From positions 62,007,219-62,071,218 of the forward strand of contig CM068835.1 of NCBI GenBank assembly GCA_028554795.2: a DNA stretch of 64,000 bases. The letters are read 5' to 3'. This document shows positions 1-11,700 of this stretch, one piece after another (the stretch's first letter is position 1; the number at the start of each line of letters is the position of its first letter). The notes beneath the pieces were generated by a model that saw only the letters and a list, made by a program, of their open reading frames with translations, had not been told where the DNA came from and did no database searches. The translations under genes were made by a program, and so were the position numbers. Origin of the DNA: Sinohyriopsis cumingii. Its lineage: Eukaryota; Mollusca; Bivalvia; Unionida; Unionidae.

Positions 1-269
1 TTAAAAATCCAGATCACATAACACTAAAGTACATTTCGTGATTTTCTTGAACCGTTAGGTTTTAATTGATGAAGTACTGCAATATTTTTAATATTTTTGG
101 CTCAAGGCAACTTTTGTGACGTGATAAGGAAGTCAGAGTAGACGGAAACTATTTTTAATTTTGCAAAGCATACTTACAACAGGAAACAATCTGCCTCTTT
201 CTCCAACCCACTGAGATTTAATGGACGGATATCTACCAATCTGTGTTCTGACTTGACAGTAAAGGAGAC

Positions 270-327
<58 letters not shown>

Positions 328-395
328 TGCGTTAATAGCGATGTCATTAGCAATGTTATTTTATGAAATTGTAAACCAGACTGCATCTTTCACAG
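1..395 (+). repeat. Interspersed repeat, copy 1 (unclassified)
   Basis: This stretch matches parts of 2160-2455, 3262-3605 and 7530-7665. Shared blocks include a segment around GAAGTACTG near the start and one ending ATGAAATTGTAAACCAGACTGC. The copy contains a (TA)n tract at 276-324. No coding potential or terminal repeats were recognised, so the class is unknown. Confidence 0.7.
276..324. repeat. (TA)n microsatellite
   Basis: A pure alternating TA tract of about 49 bp lies inside the first copy of the interspersed repeat. The other copies have only a short tatata at this place, so the tract expanded within this copy. Confidence 0.95.
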
Positions 396-1546
396 TTCTT
401 TTTGAATCACATAAATAGTGTCTTTGGGGACAAAACCAATATGCAGAACAAGGTGTACTCATACCACAAACATTCGAAATTAAGCTTTGATTAAAGATAT
501 TGACCTTTCGACTAAGTTCCTCACCCTCCTAATCTCTCTCTCTCTGTCTCTCTCTCTCTGGCTCCCTCTCTCTCTTTCTCTCTACGGATAAACAGAGGAT
601 ATATAGTAATCCAGTTCAGTCAGAAAAATAGTTGTTAATATAGTGTCGATGGTGGTTACTTTCTGTACATAATGTTTTGGTTGATAGACCGTGGTGCTTA
701 CTATTGTTGGCTTTCCAAGTATTATAATGATTCTAGCAATCAAAAACAGTTGACATTTACGTTTTCCCGAGAGAACTAAACTAGTAGTTTAATATATGTG
801 CCACGTGTGAATTTGGTCTCAACTACTGAATATTAAATAGCATATAGAGTGATGGTTGTGATGATATGTGTTCTTAATAACAATTAAAATTAAACTGGTG
901 TGTGTGTGTGTCTGAGTGTCCGTGTGTGTGTGTGTGTTTGTGAGTTTGTGTGTTTGTTTTGTCTGGAAAATTAATTACTATATCTGATGCGGTCATCATC
1001 ATTACGTTATCCAACCCGTCCGATAACACCACAATATATCTATACAAATGAATGTTATCGGTGTCATAATAGTTGTCTACCTGACAATATATGCATTTGG
1101 ATCACCATATTTAATAAAGTGTGAAACAGTTAAAATTTAAAAATGGAAACAAAATGGAAACTTTTTGTCGAATTATTTAAAATCAGACATTTTATCCTAG
1201 GTGATCTAGTTTGAAGGGAGATGATAGAGGGCACATATTGTAGGAAGAAGAGTATATATTTGATTAAACGATGACATATACAAAGTTACATGCATCTTTT
1301 TAAAGAGAAATCGAATATAAAGGTGTTAAATAAAATGAACATGATCTACATCTTTTCTAAAAAGATGAAATATTTATTTTAAGTTTGAAGTCGAACAATT
1401 CATTTTTTTAGTCTACTAAATTTCAGCCTGTAACACGATTAAATTAAAAACCTTTACTTTCATCTAATCTTGCAAATAAACACACATTCGATTTACCCAA
1501 CCGGTACCTGATTATTTTAGATTCAGTTAGATTTTGGTATGACTGT
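396..1546. other. Non-coding host DNA with CT-rich and GT-rich tracts
   Basis: No gene is visible here. The stretch holds a CT-rich tract (about 528-585) and a GT-rich tract (about 898-960). The segment from about 1430 to 1545 matches 3672-3765, so the interspersed repeat probably continues discontinuously to here. Confidence 0.6.
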
Positions 1547-1880
1547 ACTAGCAGCTGGCTAGGTTCGCGCTCATCGTTAAGAGGTTAGTGTTAGTACTGG
1601 TCAGCCTGGTTTCAGGATAATGTGACTGGTGGGCACATGATGCTACATGTCTGAGTTTGGATGTTATAGTGCTAGATATCACTCTAAACTGCCACAATGC
1701 AGACATCGTAGCGATATGACTAAAGTTGATAAAGCTACTTCACAAATTGCACACACACACACACACACACACATCTGTGCAATTTCTTGAAGGTTGGGTA
1801 GGCCAGGGTCTACTGATTACATCGTGATGACACCCCCTTTTCTTAGCAATATTTGAACCATTCAGAATGTGGACGCCCAG
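1547..1880 (+). mobile_element. SINE-family copy, 5' truncated, with internal CA tract
   Basis: The body (GCAGCTGGCTAGGTTCGCGC and onward) is shared with 4104-4155, 4251-4570, 7717-7930, 8014-8068, 8155-8362, 8449-8790 and 61,419-61,725. The two longest copies of that set carry a tRNA-like head, which this copy lacks. It contains a (CA)n tract at 1751-1772, followed by a 3' segment starting TCTGTGCA that is shared with the 8449-8790 copy. Confidence 0.7.
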
Positions 1881-2089
1881 TACTAATGTGGCTCCATGAT
1901 GAACGATGTTTCCAAGATCCGTGTTATGATATCTTGACTGCATTGTGCAATTAAGAATTGATAAAGCTTTTCTTCATTTTAAGAACACGCGAATATTGCA
2001 TGCGAAAGGGGACAGACGTGTGTTTGACGCATTTAGATGGTCTCCATTTTGACTTGTTAATTACTAATAGACATACACTATACAACATT

Positions 2090-2830
2090 GATTAATCTCC
2101 TGATATTCTTCTCCTATTTTAATTGACCAACAGTGAAAGATATTTACATCAGAATTTACATTTGAATTGAGGAAGTACGGCAATATATTTCACAATGTTG
2201 TCCTCAATGCTTTTTTTCAATACGGATAAGGAGGTTGGAGGAGAAGCATTTTTAAATTTTTGTATAGCAAAGAAATCTGCCTCTGTATCCAACCCCTAGT
2301 ATAATTAACAGAATGCTCTCTTCCAAGCGGTTGTCGGAATTATCAGAAAAGTAAACGGATGCAATATATAAATTTGTTTGTTAGCGTCAATTGCCAGGGC
2401 ATCTGTAATCTTATCTAATGAAATTATAAACCAGTCTGTATCTTTCACAGTTATTCTAAAATCTCACAGTCTCACAACACTTGATGATATCGAATGTTTT
2501 TTTAAAACAACTTTATTTTAAATTCTCTCTCATTACATCTGGTGAAACAAGTTCGATTTCTTCCACCTCAGTAGTAAATTAAAATTGAATAGGTGTGTGC
2601 GTGTGAGTGTTTGGGAACTTGTTTTTGGTGTTTGTGTCCATGTGTGGGAATGAATGAGTATAACGCAATGCATTAGACCAAATCTGAGCAGAAGACAGAC
2701 CATGTTTTCTCCGTTTTTATCTTTAGTTGAAAAAACAATAAGAAGATATCGCTATCTGGTCTCTGATTTCTGGATATCGTCACATCAACGTTCAATTTTA
2801 CGAGGATTATGAGGTCTATGTATTTGAATA
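2090..2830 (+). repeat. Interspersed repeat, copy 2
   Basis: Parallel to 3240-4015 along most of its length: a GAGGAAGTAC block, an ATCTGCCTCTGTATCCAACC block, an AATTATAAACCAG block, then the GAATGAGT...GAGGTC block near 2650-2820. It is interrupted at its right end by the hAT-like element at 2839-3189. No coding content was recognised. Confidence 0.65.
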
Positions 2831-2838
2831 TAGCAGTC

Positions 2839-3189
2839 CAGTGGCGTCGGTAAGGGGGTGCGGGGGGTGCGGACCGCACCGGGTGACACCATCTCAGAGG
2901 GGCGACACCAAAATGAAAAATTGCAAATTTTACAGAGCACACACTGCTCGGTCTAGTCGGATTTCATAAGCGGATAACCGATCATAGTTAAATACATGAC
3001 TAACAGGCACAGCAGTGGCGTCGCTAGGGGGATGCGGCGGGTGCGGACTGCACCGGGTGACACCATCAGAGGGGGTGACACCAAAAGGACATTACTAAGG
3101 ATTCTGTGTGGTCTGTTACGGAAGGAGGACCATGGAGGTGACACCATGAGCTACCGCACTGGGTAACACCAACCCGAGTGACGCCACTG
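2839..3189. mobile_element. hAT-like MITE with 8-bp target duplication
   Basis: The element starts CAGTGGCGTC and ends with its reverse complement GACGCCACTG after one intervening difference, a terminal sequence typical of hAT transposons. It is flanked by perfect 8-bp direct repeats TAGCAGTC at 2831-2838 and 3190-3197, the size hAT elements make. A second copy of the 5' end lies inside it (from 3013), so it contains a partial internal duplication or a nested relative. It has no transposase and must have been moved in trans. Confidence 0.85.
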
Positions 3190-3239
3190 TAGCAGTCTAC
3201 TCTACTACACACATACATAATCACACACACACACACACA

Positions 3240-4015
3240 TACATATATGTGTGATATAGTGGCAGTGTATTTCGTGTTTTGTTTGAGCCTTTACGTTGTA
3301 ATTGAGGAAGTACTGTAATTTATTTCATATTTTTGACTCAAGGCAATATTTTTGTTCGTGATAAGGACGTTTGAGTAGACGGAAATATTAACAACATTTT
3401 AAGGCATATTTACAACACGAAGTAATCTGCCTCTGTGTCCAACCCGTGGAGAATTAATGTACCAGTCCCTACCAATCGTTATCGGTTATGTCAAAAAGGA
3501 GTCGGAAGCAATATATAAAAATATCTGTTTGCGTTAATAGCCACGTCATCGGCAATCTTATTTTATGAAATTGTAAACCGGACTGCACATTTCACAGTTA
3601 TGCTTGAATCACGCAAAACTCGCTTCGTCACATACATAGAGTCCTTGGGGACAAAACCTATGCTAAATTTCATCTTGCAACACTGCTAGATTTAACTCCT
3701 TTACTTGCATCTAATCTTGTAAATAAACACACATTATTTTAGATTCAATTAGATTTTGGTATGACTGTAAATGTCTTAGGGTTATCCTCTTACTAGTTAA
3801 GGAGGAGTGGAGATATGAAACGTGCGGGAATGAGTGATTATAAGGCAATCTATTAGACAACAATATTAGCAGAAGATAAACCTTGCGATCTCCGTGTATG
3901 ATGCAAATTTAGAAGCAGTAAGAATAGACTGTTATCAGGTCTGATCTCTTGGTATGCTCCCATGAACGTTCGGTTTTACGACGAGTAAGAGGTCGATGTA
4001 TTCGTATGCAGGGGT
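3240..4015 (+). repeat. Interspersed repeat, copy 3 (empty site of the MITE)
   Basis: Collinear with 2090-2830 and with 1-395. At the position where copy 2 carries the MITE, this copy runs directly from the GAGGTCGATGTATTC block into a CA tract, so it serves as a paralogous empty site. It ends in the CA microsatellite at about 4017-4051. Confidence 0.65.
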
Positions 4016-4016
4016 C

Positions 4017-4062
4017 TACACACACACACACATACACACACACACACACACAGAAACACACA
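4017..4062. repeat. (CA)n microsatellite
   Basis: Imperfect CA tract at the junction of the interspersed repeat and a truncated SINE fragment (4104-4155). Small reading frames crossing it are low-complexity artefacts. Confidence 0.9.
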
Positions 4063-4103
4063 CGGGCTCACATATATACTCATACCAAAGTTTACAGTTT
4101 GTT

Positions 4104-4155
4104 TACTAGCAGCTGGCTAGGTTCGCGCTCAGCGTTGAGAGGTTAGTGTTAGTAC
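4104..4155 (+). mobile_element. SINE fragment
   Basis: A roughly 52-bp fragment beginning ACTAGCAGCTGGCTAGG and ending GTTAGTGTTAGTAC, identical in layout to the start of the SINE body seen at 1547 and 8449. The tRNA-like head and 3' part are absent. Confidence 0.7.
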
Positions 4156-4250
4156 GTCTAGGACATAGGCAAAGCGAATATGTGAAAGCCGCGAACGTCA
4201 ATAGCGACGTCTTGAGAGTCTTGAACATTTTCTTACTACCGGAATCAACC

Positions 4251-4570
4251 CCTCCGGTGGCCTAGTGTTAGATCGTCCGCCTCGGATGCATGATGTTGTG
4301 TTCTAATTCCCGACCGAGTCAAAACAAAGACTTAAAAAAATGGTACTAACAGCTGCCTCGCTTGACGCTCAGCATTAATAGGTTAGAATTAGGACTAGTT
4401 GGCCTGATGTCAGAATAATTTGACTGGGTGAGACATCATGCTACATGTCTGCGGCATGATGCCCCAGTGCTAGACATCACTATAAACTGCCACATAGCAG
4501 ATATCCTAACTATATGACTGGATAATTGTTAAAGCTACGTTAAAAATCCAAATCAAATCACATCATATCA
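4251..4570 (+). mobile_element. tRNA-derived SINE, near full length
   Basis: The head contains an A-box-like GTGGCCTAGTG and a degenerate B-box region about 50 bp later (TTCTAATTCCCGACC). The body contains the same blocks as the copy at 61,419-61,725 and ends AAAGCTACGTTAAAAATCC. An RNA polymerase III promoted retroposon is inferred. The damaged A and B boxes suggest it is old. Confidence 0.8.
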
Positions 4571-7529
4571 CACCTCTACCGGAATCTCAGCTTTCCATGG
4601 GCATATATCTGGTTTTCGACGTCATCAATCGTCTCCAACACCATGGTAAGAAGGGTTCAAAAAACTAAATGCTCCGTATCACGCACGAAATCTGCATTCT
4701 TTCTCTCTTATACTTGAAGAGGAAAACTGCCACCTTCATGCTTTTCGCCGGCTTGTTCATGCAGATATTGAAGTTTTTTTTTGTTCCGTACTAAGTTATG
4801 CTGACGTTACAATAAGTTTGGTTGTTTTGAGGTTTCGGTCTACTATATTTTCATGTTAAGAATTCTGTCAATGCACGAATACATACTTAAACATGGCATC
4901 GTCACAGTAAAGTGGAGCCCGTTAACGAGCAGAAACAAATACAATTGTCCCTATCCGTAGTACAAAGGCATATGGGGTATGATTGCATCCGAGTGTTAGA
5001 CATCAGTGAGTAGCAGCTATCGACTTAAGCAACATGAAATCTTGCTAAAAGGTATCGAGTTCTTGAGTGTCTTGATAAAAGGACATGGTGATCAAAAAAA
5101 CTCCATATCGGAGAGATTATCGATCTCAGCAAAACACTACGCACAAATATATACAATATAAAAATGAGTTATGGGATTGGTACGCGATGGTAAAAGAATA
5201 TATCAACCAATTTACGGCTATCCGGGAGAACATGAGCAAAATTCTCCACAAGGATAAAACTCTAGCTTAACAGCCGTGAACACTCTTCCATGAGCAGAGT
5301 ATTACTATGGCCTGATTTGTATGTCGCTTCGGTTCATCATTAGCCCAGTTGTCCTTCAACAACATTTCAACATATCTGGGTGTGTAAACGAAATAGAAGC
5401 ATTCGACATTTTGTCGTAAAATGGCAAAGGTATGATGTAGATAATCAACAATTTCACGTGCTGGTGCAAGTCAGTATGACTGAAAGTATAAACGATGTCA
5501 ATGCGTTTTCACGTACGTGATTCAATGAGTTCTGGGTACTACTGACGAATCCAGGTCGACGATTCCGTAGATGAAACGTCGCACCCGTGGCTCTCAGACC
5601 TCTTCGGCTTCCTATCCACCACGGTGGCAACATACCGTTTATATTTTTATGTGGCTTCTTGACAATATGCGTCCATCGAACGCTTGTTTTCAGAGTCATA
5701 CCGAATGCAGTTCAGTGCGCCCCTAACGCAGTTGCGATTGTAATAGCGAGAGTCTCAGACTCCAACAACTCTATAATTGTTGGGCGAAATATAAGTATTC
5801 AATCGCTTTTTTGGTAATTGCTCAACATACGATTTCAATAACTTTAATGTTATAGAAGAATTCTTTGTTTTCCCTCCTTAACACAGGTTATATTTGAATA
5901 GCTACTAGAAAACATTTCCTGTTGACTTTGACGCAGAAGTTTCCAATGTCCATGTGATAAATTTTTTTACATTCTTTTGAAAGATCAGTAGAATTTAGCA
6001 AACACGTGTGAAATTGTTTGAATGACTCATTTAAATTCTTACTCATGATTTGAATAACAAGGTCTAGTACATACGTAGTTCATTTCTTAAAAAAATGATA
6101 GTCTAATTTGAATTGTGTAAAAGATAAACATTATATGCGCATGAATCTCTTTTTGCAGATATTCGTTGTCAGAAATTCCTAACGAGTGATATTTTTTTGT
6201 TTATAATATGTTGTAAATAAATATTTCCATCTTTTGGGACATGCAGCATATGAAAAATCTAAGCATATGCCTTTAGAAAAGAACAATGAATGTATCAGCA
6301 TGTACACAAAATACATTCTGACAGACACAAATCCTGTGCAAACGTGGAGAAGCCCTTGTGATTAATTAGAAACGATACAATACTTTCACTAAAGAGTCCA
6401 CACAGCAGTCCTGCCCATCTACAAACTCCATTATTTGCCAGCCACAGAACAATACCCACAATGAAAATAATTGCAACCATTTCTAGAACACTAGCATCCA
6501 TGTCTCGAATCTCAACGCCAACGAAGAAAACTGTGTTTATATACCTCTTAAACGTCTGAATACCCAATAACTTAGTAGCCAGGTCACTGGGCCCTAACAT
6601 AGTGAAACAGAATTGTATCGAATAAACACTACCACCAATAATAGGAGAGGAAACTAAATGTTTACGTCCTTGCCGTCCATTATAAGTGTATTAGTCAAAG
6701 GAAAATACTACTACTTTATTGTTCAAATTTACACGTGATTTACATATAATCTTCATAATCTGCAATTTTTGTGTGATTTGTTAATTTTGTTAATATATGT
6801 TATACTGAATCTCTTAGTATTGTTTAGAACAGTGATCACGCTAAATAATCCGAACATTTGTAAAAACATTATTTGGTGATTCCAGGAAGCAACAGAATTT
6901 TGCATGCATACGGAATAATGCATATTCTAATTTCATGCCAGTTTTTTGTTTTTTAAATTTGCATTTCATGTTTATTTTTAAAATACGTAGAGAAAAGGAG
7001 TATTATTTGAATAATTGTTTTACAGATAAACATTATTTTATGATCTGACAGTCTTCATTTGTATCAAGAAGTTTGAAACCACGTCGGGGACATACATGTA
7101 TTTCATATAAATTTATTGAATTGAATGAATAAATGCGTGTGTATTGGAATGAAGAAAAGTTATCTGTTTAGATATTTAAAGTTCTTAACTAAAATAAAGA
7201 ATTTAAGGCATATTATGACAAGAGTGTGTATCAGAAACATAAGAGTAGATTAAATCCTGCAGATTCAGGCTTTGATGGAAGAGTATTTTTTAAAAGTATG
7301 CTTTCACCAGCATCGGTGCAAAACACGATGGTTTTTATCCCATCTATTCTTAAAGTTTCTGCTAAGATCTAACTTTAGGCGTGCCAAGGTTATTTGTTAA
7401 TTGAGCAAACTTACTTTCGTCTCGTTGAAGTATGATGGTGTAGGTGAGTGTCAGAAACATGCGTTAAAAGTGATACGACACCAAATGGTGACACTGGTAC
7501 TAGTTAAGATAACTTTGGATTACAGAGGA
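4571..7529. other. Non-coding host DNA, nothing recognised
   Basis: AT-rich sequence without recognisable genes. Reading frames are at most 101 codons. The longest (6295-6600, minus) encodes a hydrophobic peptide but has no family resemblance I can name and no splice context that I can support. Confidence 0.5.
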
Positions 7530-7680
7530 TAACATACTGCGGTGTTCGGACTTGTCAGTAACGGAGACGAAAGCTATATATAAATATATGTTTGCGTTAA
7601 TAGCCAAAGCATTGGCAATGTTATTTTATGAAATTGTAAACCAGACTGCCTCTTTCACAGTTAGTGCTTGTCACACAGAC
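7530..7680 (+). repeat. Interspersed repeat, partial copy 4
   Basis: Matches the 3' part of the repeat at 1-395, including the GTTTGCGTTAATAGCC block and the following TTATGAAATTGTAAACCAG block. Confidence 0.7.
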
Positions 7681-7716
7681 ATATTCATGCGAAAGACATA
7701 CAAATTATTTACATGA

Positions 7717-7985
7717 TCTGGCTAGGTTCGCGCTCATCGATAAGAAGTTAGTGTTAGTTCTGGTCACCCTGGTTTCAGGATAATATGACTGGGTTGGACA
7801 TGATGCAACATGTCTGACGTTTGACGCTTTAGTGCAATGCTAGATATCACTATAAACTGCCAAACTGCAGACATCGTACCGATATGACCAAAGACCAAAG
7901 TAGCTAAAGCTACTTCACAAATCACATACAAAAACATACAACTACACACAAACTTACACAGACACACACAGACACACACACACAC
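7717..7985 (+). mobile_element. SINE-family copy, 5' truncated, plus CA tail
   Basis: Begins TCTGGCTAGGTTCGCGC and follows the SINE body through CTACTTCACAAATCACA, then passes into a CA-rich tract to 7985. First of four head-to-tail fragments in 7.7-8.8 kb. Confidence 0.7.
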
Positions 7986-8013
7986 TCATTCCAAAATCTT
8001 ACAAATGTTTTAA

Positions 8014-8068
8014 TATCAGCTGGCTAGCTTCGCGGTCAGCGTTAGGAGGTTAGTGTTAGTACTGGTCA
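8014..8068 (+). mobile_element. SINE fragment
   Basis: Short fragment (ATCAGCTGGCTAGCTTCGCG to GTTAGTACTGGTC) of the same SINE body, followed by CA-rich DNA. Confidence 0.65.
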
Positions 8069-8154
8069 GACATATACAGGGACAGAGGCACTCAAAAACA
8101 CAAACACACACGCATACACTGACATACTCCTACCAAAGAATTGCAAAGTTTGTT

Positions 8155-8362
8155 GTTACTAGCAGCTGTCTAGCTTCGTGCTCAGTATTAAGAGCTTAGT
8201 GTTAATAATTATCATCCTGGTTTCAGAATAATGTAACCAGGTGGGACACGATGCTATATATCTGGGTTTTGATGTTTCATTGCTAGATATCACTATAAAA
8301 TGCCATTTTGCAGACATGATAGCGATTTGACTAAAATTGCTAAAGTTACTTCACAATTCACA
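8155..8362 (+). mobile_element. SINE-family copy, 5' truncated
   Basis: Begins ACTAGCAGCTGTCTAGC and runs through the body to AAAGTTACTTCACAATTC, then a CA-rich tract to about 8420. Same orientation as its neighbours. Confidence 0.7.
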
Positions 8363-8448
8363 CAAACACACACACATACTCACAGAGGCACAGACACACT
8401 CGCGCGCACACACACACATACGTATTCCAAACACTTACACATTTTCTT

Positions 8449-8790
8449 ACTAGTAGCTGTCTAGCTTCGCGCTCAGCGTTAAGAGGTTAGTGTTAGTAAT
8501 GGCCAGCCTGGTTTCAGGAAATTTCGCCGGGTGGGACATGATGCTACATGTCTGAGTTTGTATGTTCCAGTGATAGATATCACTATAAACCGCCACACTA
8601 CAGACATAGTAGCGATATGACTAAAATTGATACGGCTACTTCACAAATCACACAAACACGCACAGACACACACACACGCACACTCACACCACACATCTGT
8701 GCAGCGTCTTTAAGGTCGAGGAGGCCAAGGTCGACTGGTGTCGTGATGAGCCCTCCCTTATGTTATCAATCTTTGAACAATTCAGAACAC
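8449..8790 (+). mobile_element. SINE-family copy with 3' extension
   Basis: Body from CTAGTAGCTGTCTAGC through CTACTTCACAAATCACAC, a CA tract, then the same TCTGTGCA... extension seen after the CA tract at 1772-1880. The extension is shared, so the CA tract is an internal part of this repeat and not a chance neighbour. Confidence 0.7.
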
Positions 8791-11700
8791 ATTAAATAGG
8801 AATGTATTGAAATATTCTAATGGTACGAAGCAACAAATTAACCTTTTTTTATACCTTACAGTTCATGTTCAGGTGATTCTAACAGAACAAGAAAAGAATG
8901 GTTTCTAAGAGGATCTTTAATAATTAATATTTTACATATGCTTAATTCCATATAATGCGCCTTGCATGTACTAAATTTTGCTTATTAAACGAAATTTAGA
9001 AATAGCATCTTCTTTTAAAGAGGCAAATTCCGCATTATTTTTGTTAAATTCATTTTTTATTTTTGTCGAGTTATTCTACAGAGACATAGTAAACATTAAA
9101 AGAACATTATAAGCTATGATAAAGAAATTAGAAGGTTTATTTCGTGTACAATGCAAAAATTATTACATTCATCGTATCTCACAATAATATCGTTTCTCAC
9201 AATAATATTAAGCACTGAAAAACAGTTCTCTTGGTCCGGAGATTTGCAGATAAATACTTCTTTTCTCTCTTACATCATTTTTCGATACTGATATGTTTTA
9301 ACTATTTTTTAGCTTCAGCAAACATTTGAAGATAAATACAGACGTCGATGACATATGCCCTATCTCAGAAAATATGCATACTAATTCATCATTGTTATCT
9401 TTTAGGACAAATTTGATTAAAAACGTGACAGCAATTTCAAAATAAAGCGACAAATTACGGAGACTATGCATGGGAAGTTAAATGTTAAATGGAAGCATTT
9501 TGGTCATATTTACTGCCATTACGAAAATTCAGTTACTTAAACAAAAGTCAATATATTTCTGGACACATTATTAAATGGGGCTGCAAGGAGATACACTACT
9601 TAAATTTAAAGAAGAGAAAAGATAACAATTTGCAAACAGTGCAAAGCAAGCGAGAAAATACACTTTTGTATAAAGGTTGTATAGTATTGAAGTTGGAATG
9701 TAATGTCACAGAAATATTATTAACATGCAATCTCTTAAAAAGAAGTACAACGGATATAACTAATAATGATATATTTCTTACCAGAATAAGCTTTGACTAG
9801 AAAAGTGAAACAAACGACGGGAGACGACATACACGACGCCGTCAGAGAAATGCGTTAAAAGAGAAGCCTAGACAAAGTATAGTTTGATGAAGTGAAATAT
9901 TTTCATAACTGTAACGTTAAGAAACTATTAAGGAAATAAAATGAAAACATACAAGAAAATCTCAATATAACATAACAAAACTATCTTACATTACCGTATC
10001 TCTTTACCTACGCAAACCACATGCTCGATTAATATCGCATATAATTCACAAAATGCTAATTCGAAGCAATCACTAACCTAATAGATTATTTAAACATTAC
10101 AAAATTAGATATAAGATGCGATTATCGTTTAATCACGATAATCAGTATCATCCTTACAGACAAAATAAATTATTTCTTATAACCCTATGAAATACTACAC
10201 TTATGAAAATTTTGATCTTATTCAATCCGTCAGTTCTATCAGTGAACTAGTAACTGTAATATTAAAGAGGTAAATTGCATAAGAACTCTAGCGTCAACAC
10301 ATTTCCAAGAAATTGAATAAACTATACATAATATAGATCCAAGTCATATCAAACACATTTGCATAAAACAAACAATCATAAATAGAACATTAGGTGGAAA
10401 GTTAAATTGCGTACGTTAATGCTATTTTCTTTCAGAAATTGTGCGTCCTAGCACTAAACTCTGTCTTACTTTACAAGAAAGCCACCTGGTCCCATTTTCG
10501 TTTTCACGAGGAAAGCACTATTCTTTTAAGGCATCATCGGAGCCAAACCTCTCCTCTCTCAGGAAATTTCGGACCAAAGAATTTTCGACCAAGGTCGTCA
10601 CTATAAAATCACATTACTTCCAAAGTGTATGCTTGAATTTATTCTGACCAATCGTACGCAGTGGTTCCTAAATTTTTCCAAGATAATAATTTATTTCGTC
10701 AATTTTGGATAGCCTAGAATGTCTAAACTACGTTGTGATGCCTCGGTCAAATCTCAATGAGTCGTATATGCTGGCCTTTCAAGTTTAACACTGGCATTGG
10801 GGGAGGGAAAGAAGAACGGTCATAGTGACCTTTCACAAGGACCTTTCTTGCTTAAGTATGACAAAATTGTAATGCTCAATGCATTAAACTTTACGGTTCA
10901 ATACTATTTAAAATTCGACACTTTGCAAAGTCCAATGAGTAACAATAGCCATTTGTTTAATTTATCACCATTTTATTACAATTAAATTCCTGTCCCTAAA
11001 ATACTATCCTTCTCATGTAAATCAAGATGTACATAAGTGCAGTGGACTACGACAATAAAGTCAAACAATATACCTATATTCTATCTCGGTTACATGATTA
11101 GCACATCTTTCCTCAAGCAGTTTGTAACATATAATAATTATATGATTTTCTTTCAAATAATTTACTTGCAACACTTGGATATCAGATTAAAAGCTTTATT
11201 TGGTTATTAAAAACTTCGATAGTTTCTCTCGATGTCTTAAAGGAGTTGTCATAAGTCATCTTGGTTATAGTCTCAATGCAATGAAGACATTTCACCTGTA
11301 TTACTTGTGGTTTTATTTCTGAAGGTTGTTTGGATTGTGGAGATATATCGACTCAAAATAAGAAGAATTAAAATTTAGAGCCGTACTGAGTAGTTCCTGC
11401 TGTTGTGGGTGAAACGCCATTTTTCAGTACATGATAGGATATATAAGGTGTCCAGAAAAACTGATGGAAGAAGAAACTGGGAAAGACCAGATAAGAACCA
11501 CCGATCAAGGAAATCTGCTGGAAAGCTTTCGCGCATACACACGTTGGCTGAGCCCTATTCTAGGATACACGCGGATTGAGGTGAGATATCAGTCTGGAAA
11601 GACGAGCACACTGGCCTTTAATCCCCCGTGTCTTCCGTGTTGAACAGAAATTATTAAGTTAATGAAAGCATGTCAATCTGTCCAACTGTGAAGACTTTCT

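Noticed and set aside
6295-6600. Hydrophobic 101-codon minus-strand frame considered as a membrane-protein exon
   Set aside because: No recognisable family and no flanking exons; AT-rich DNA easily gives such frames.
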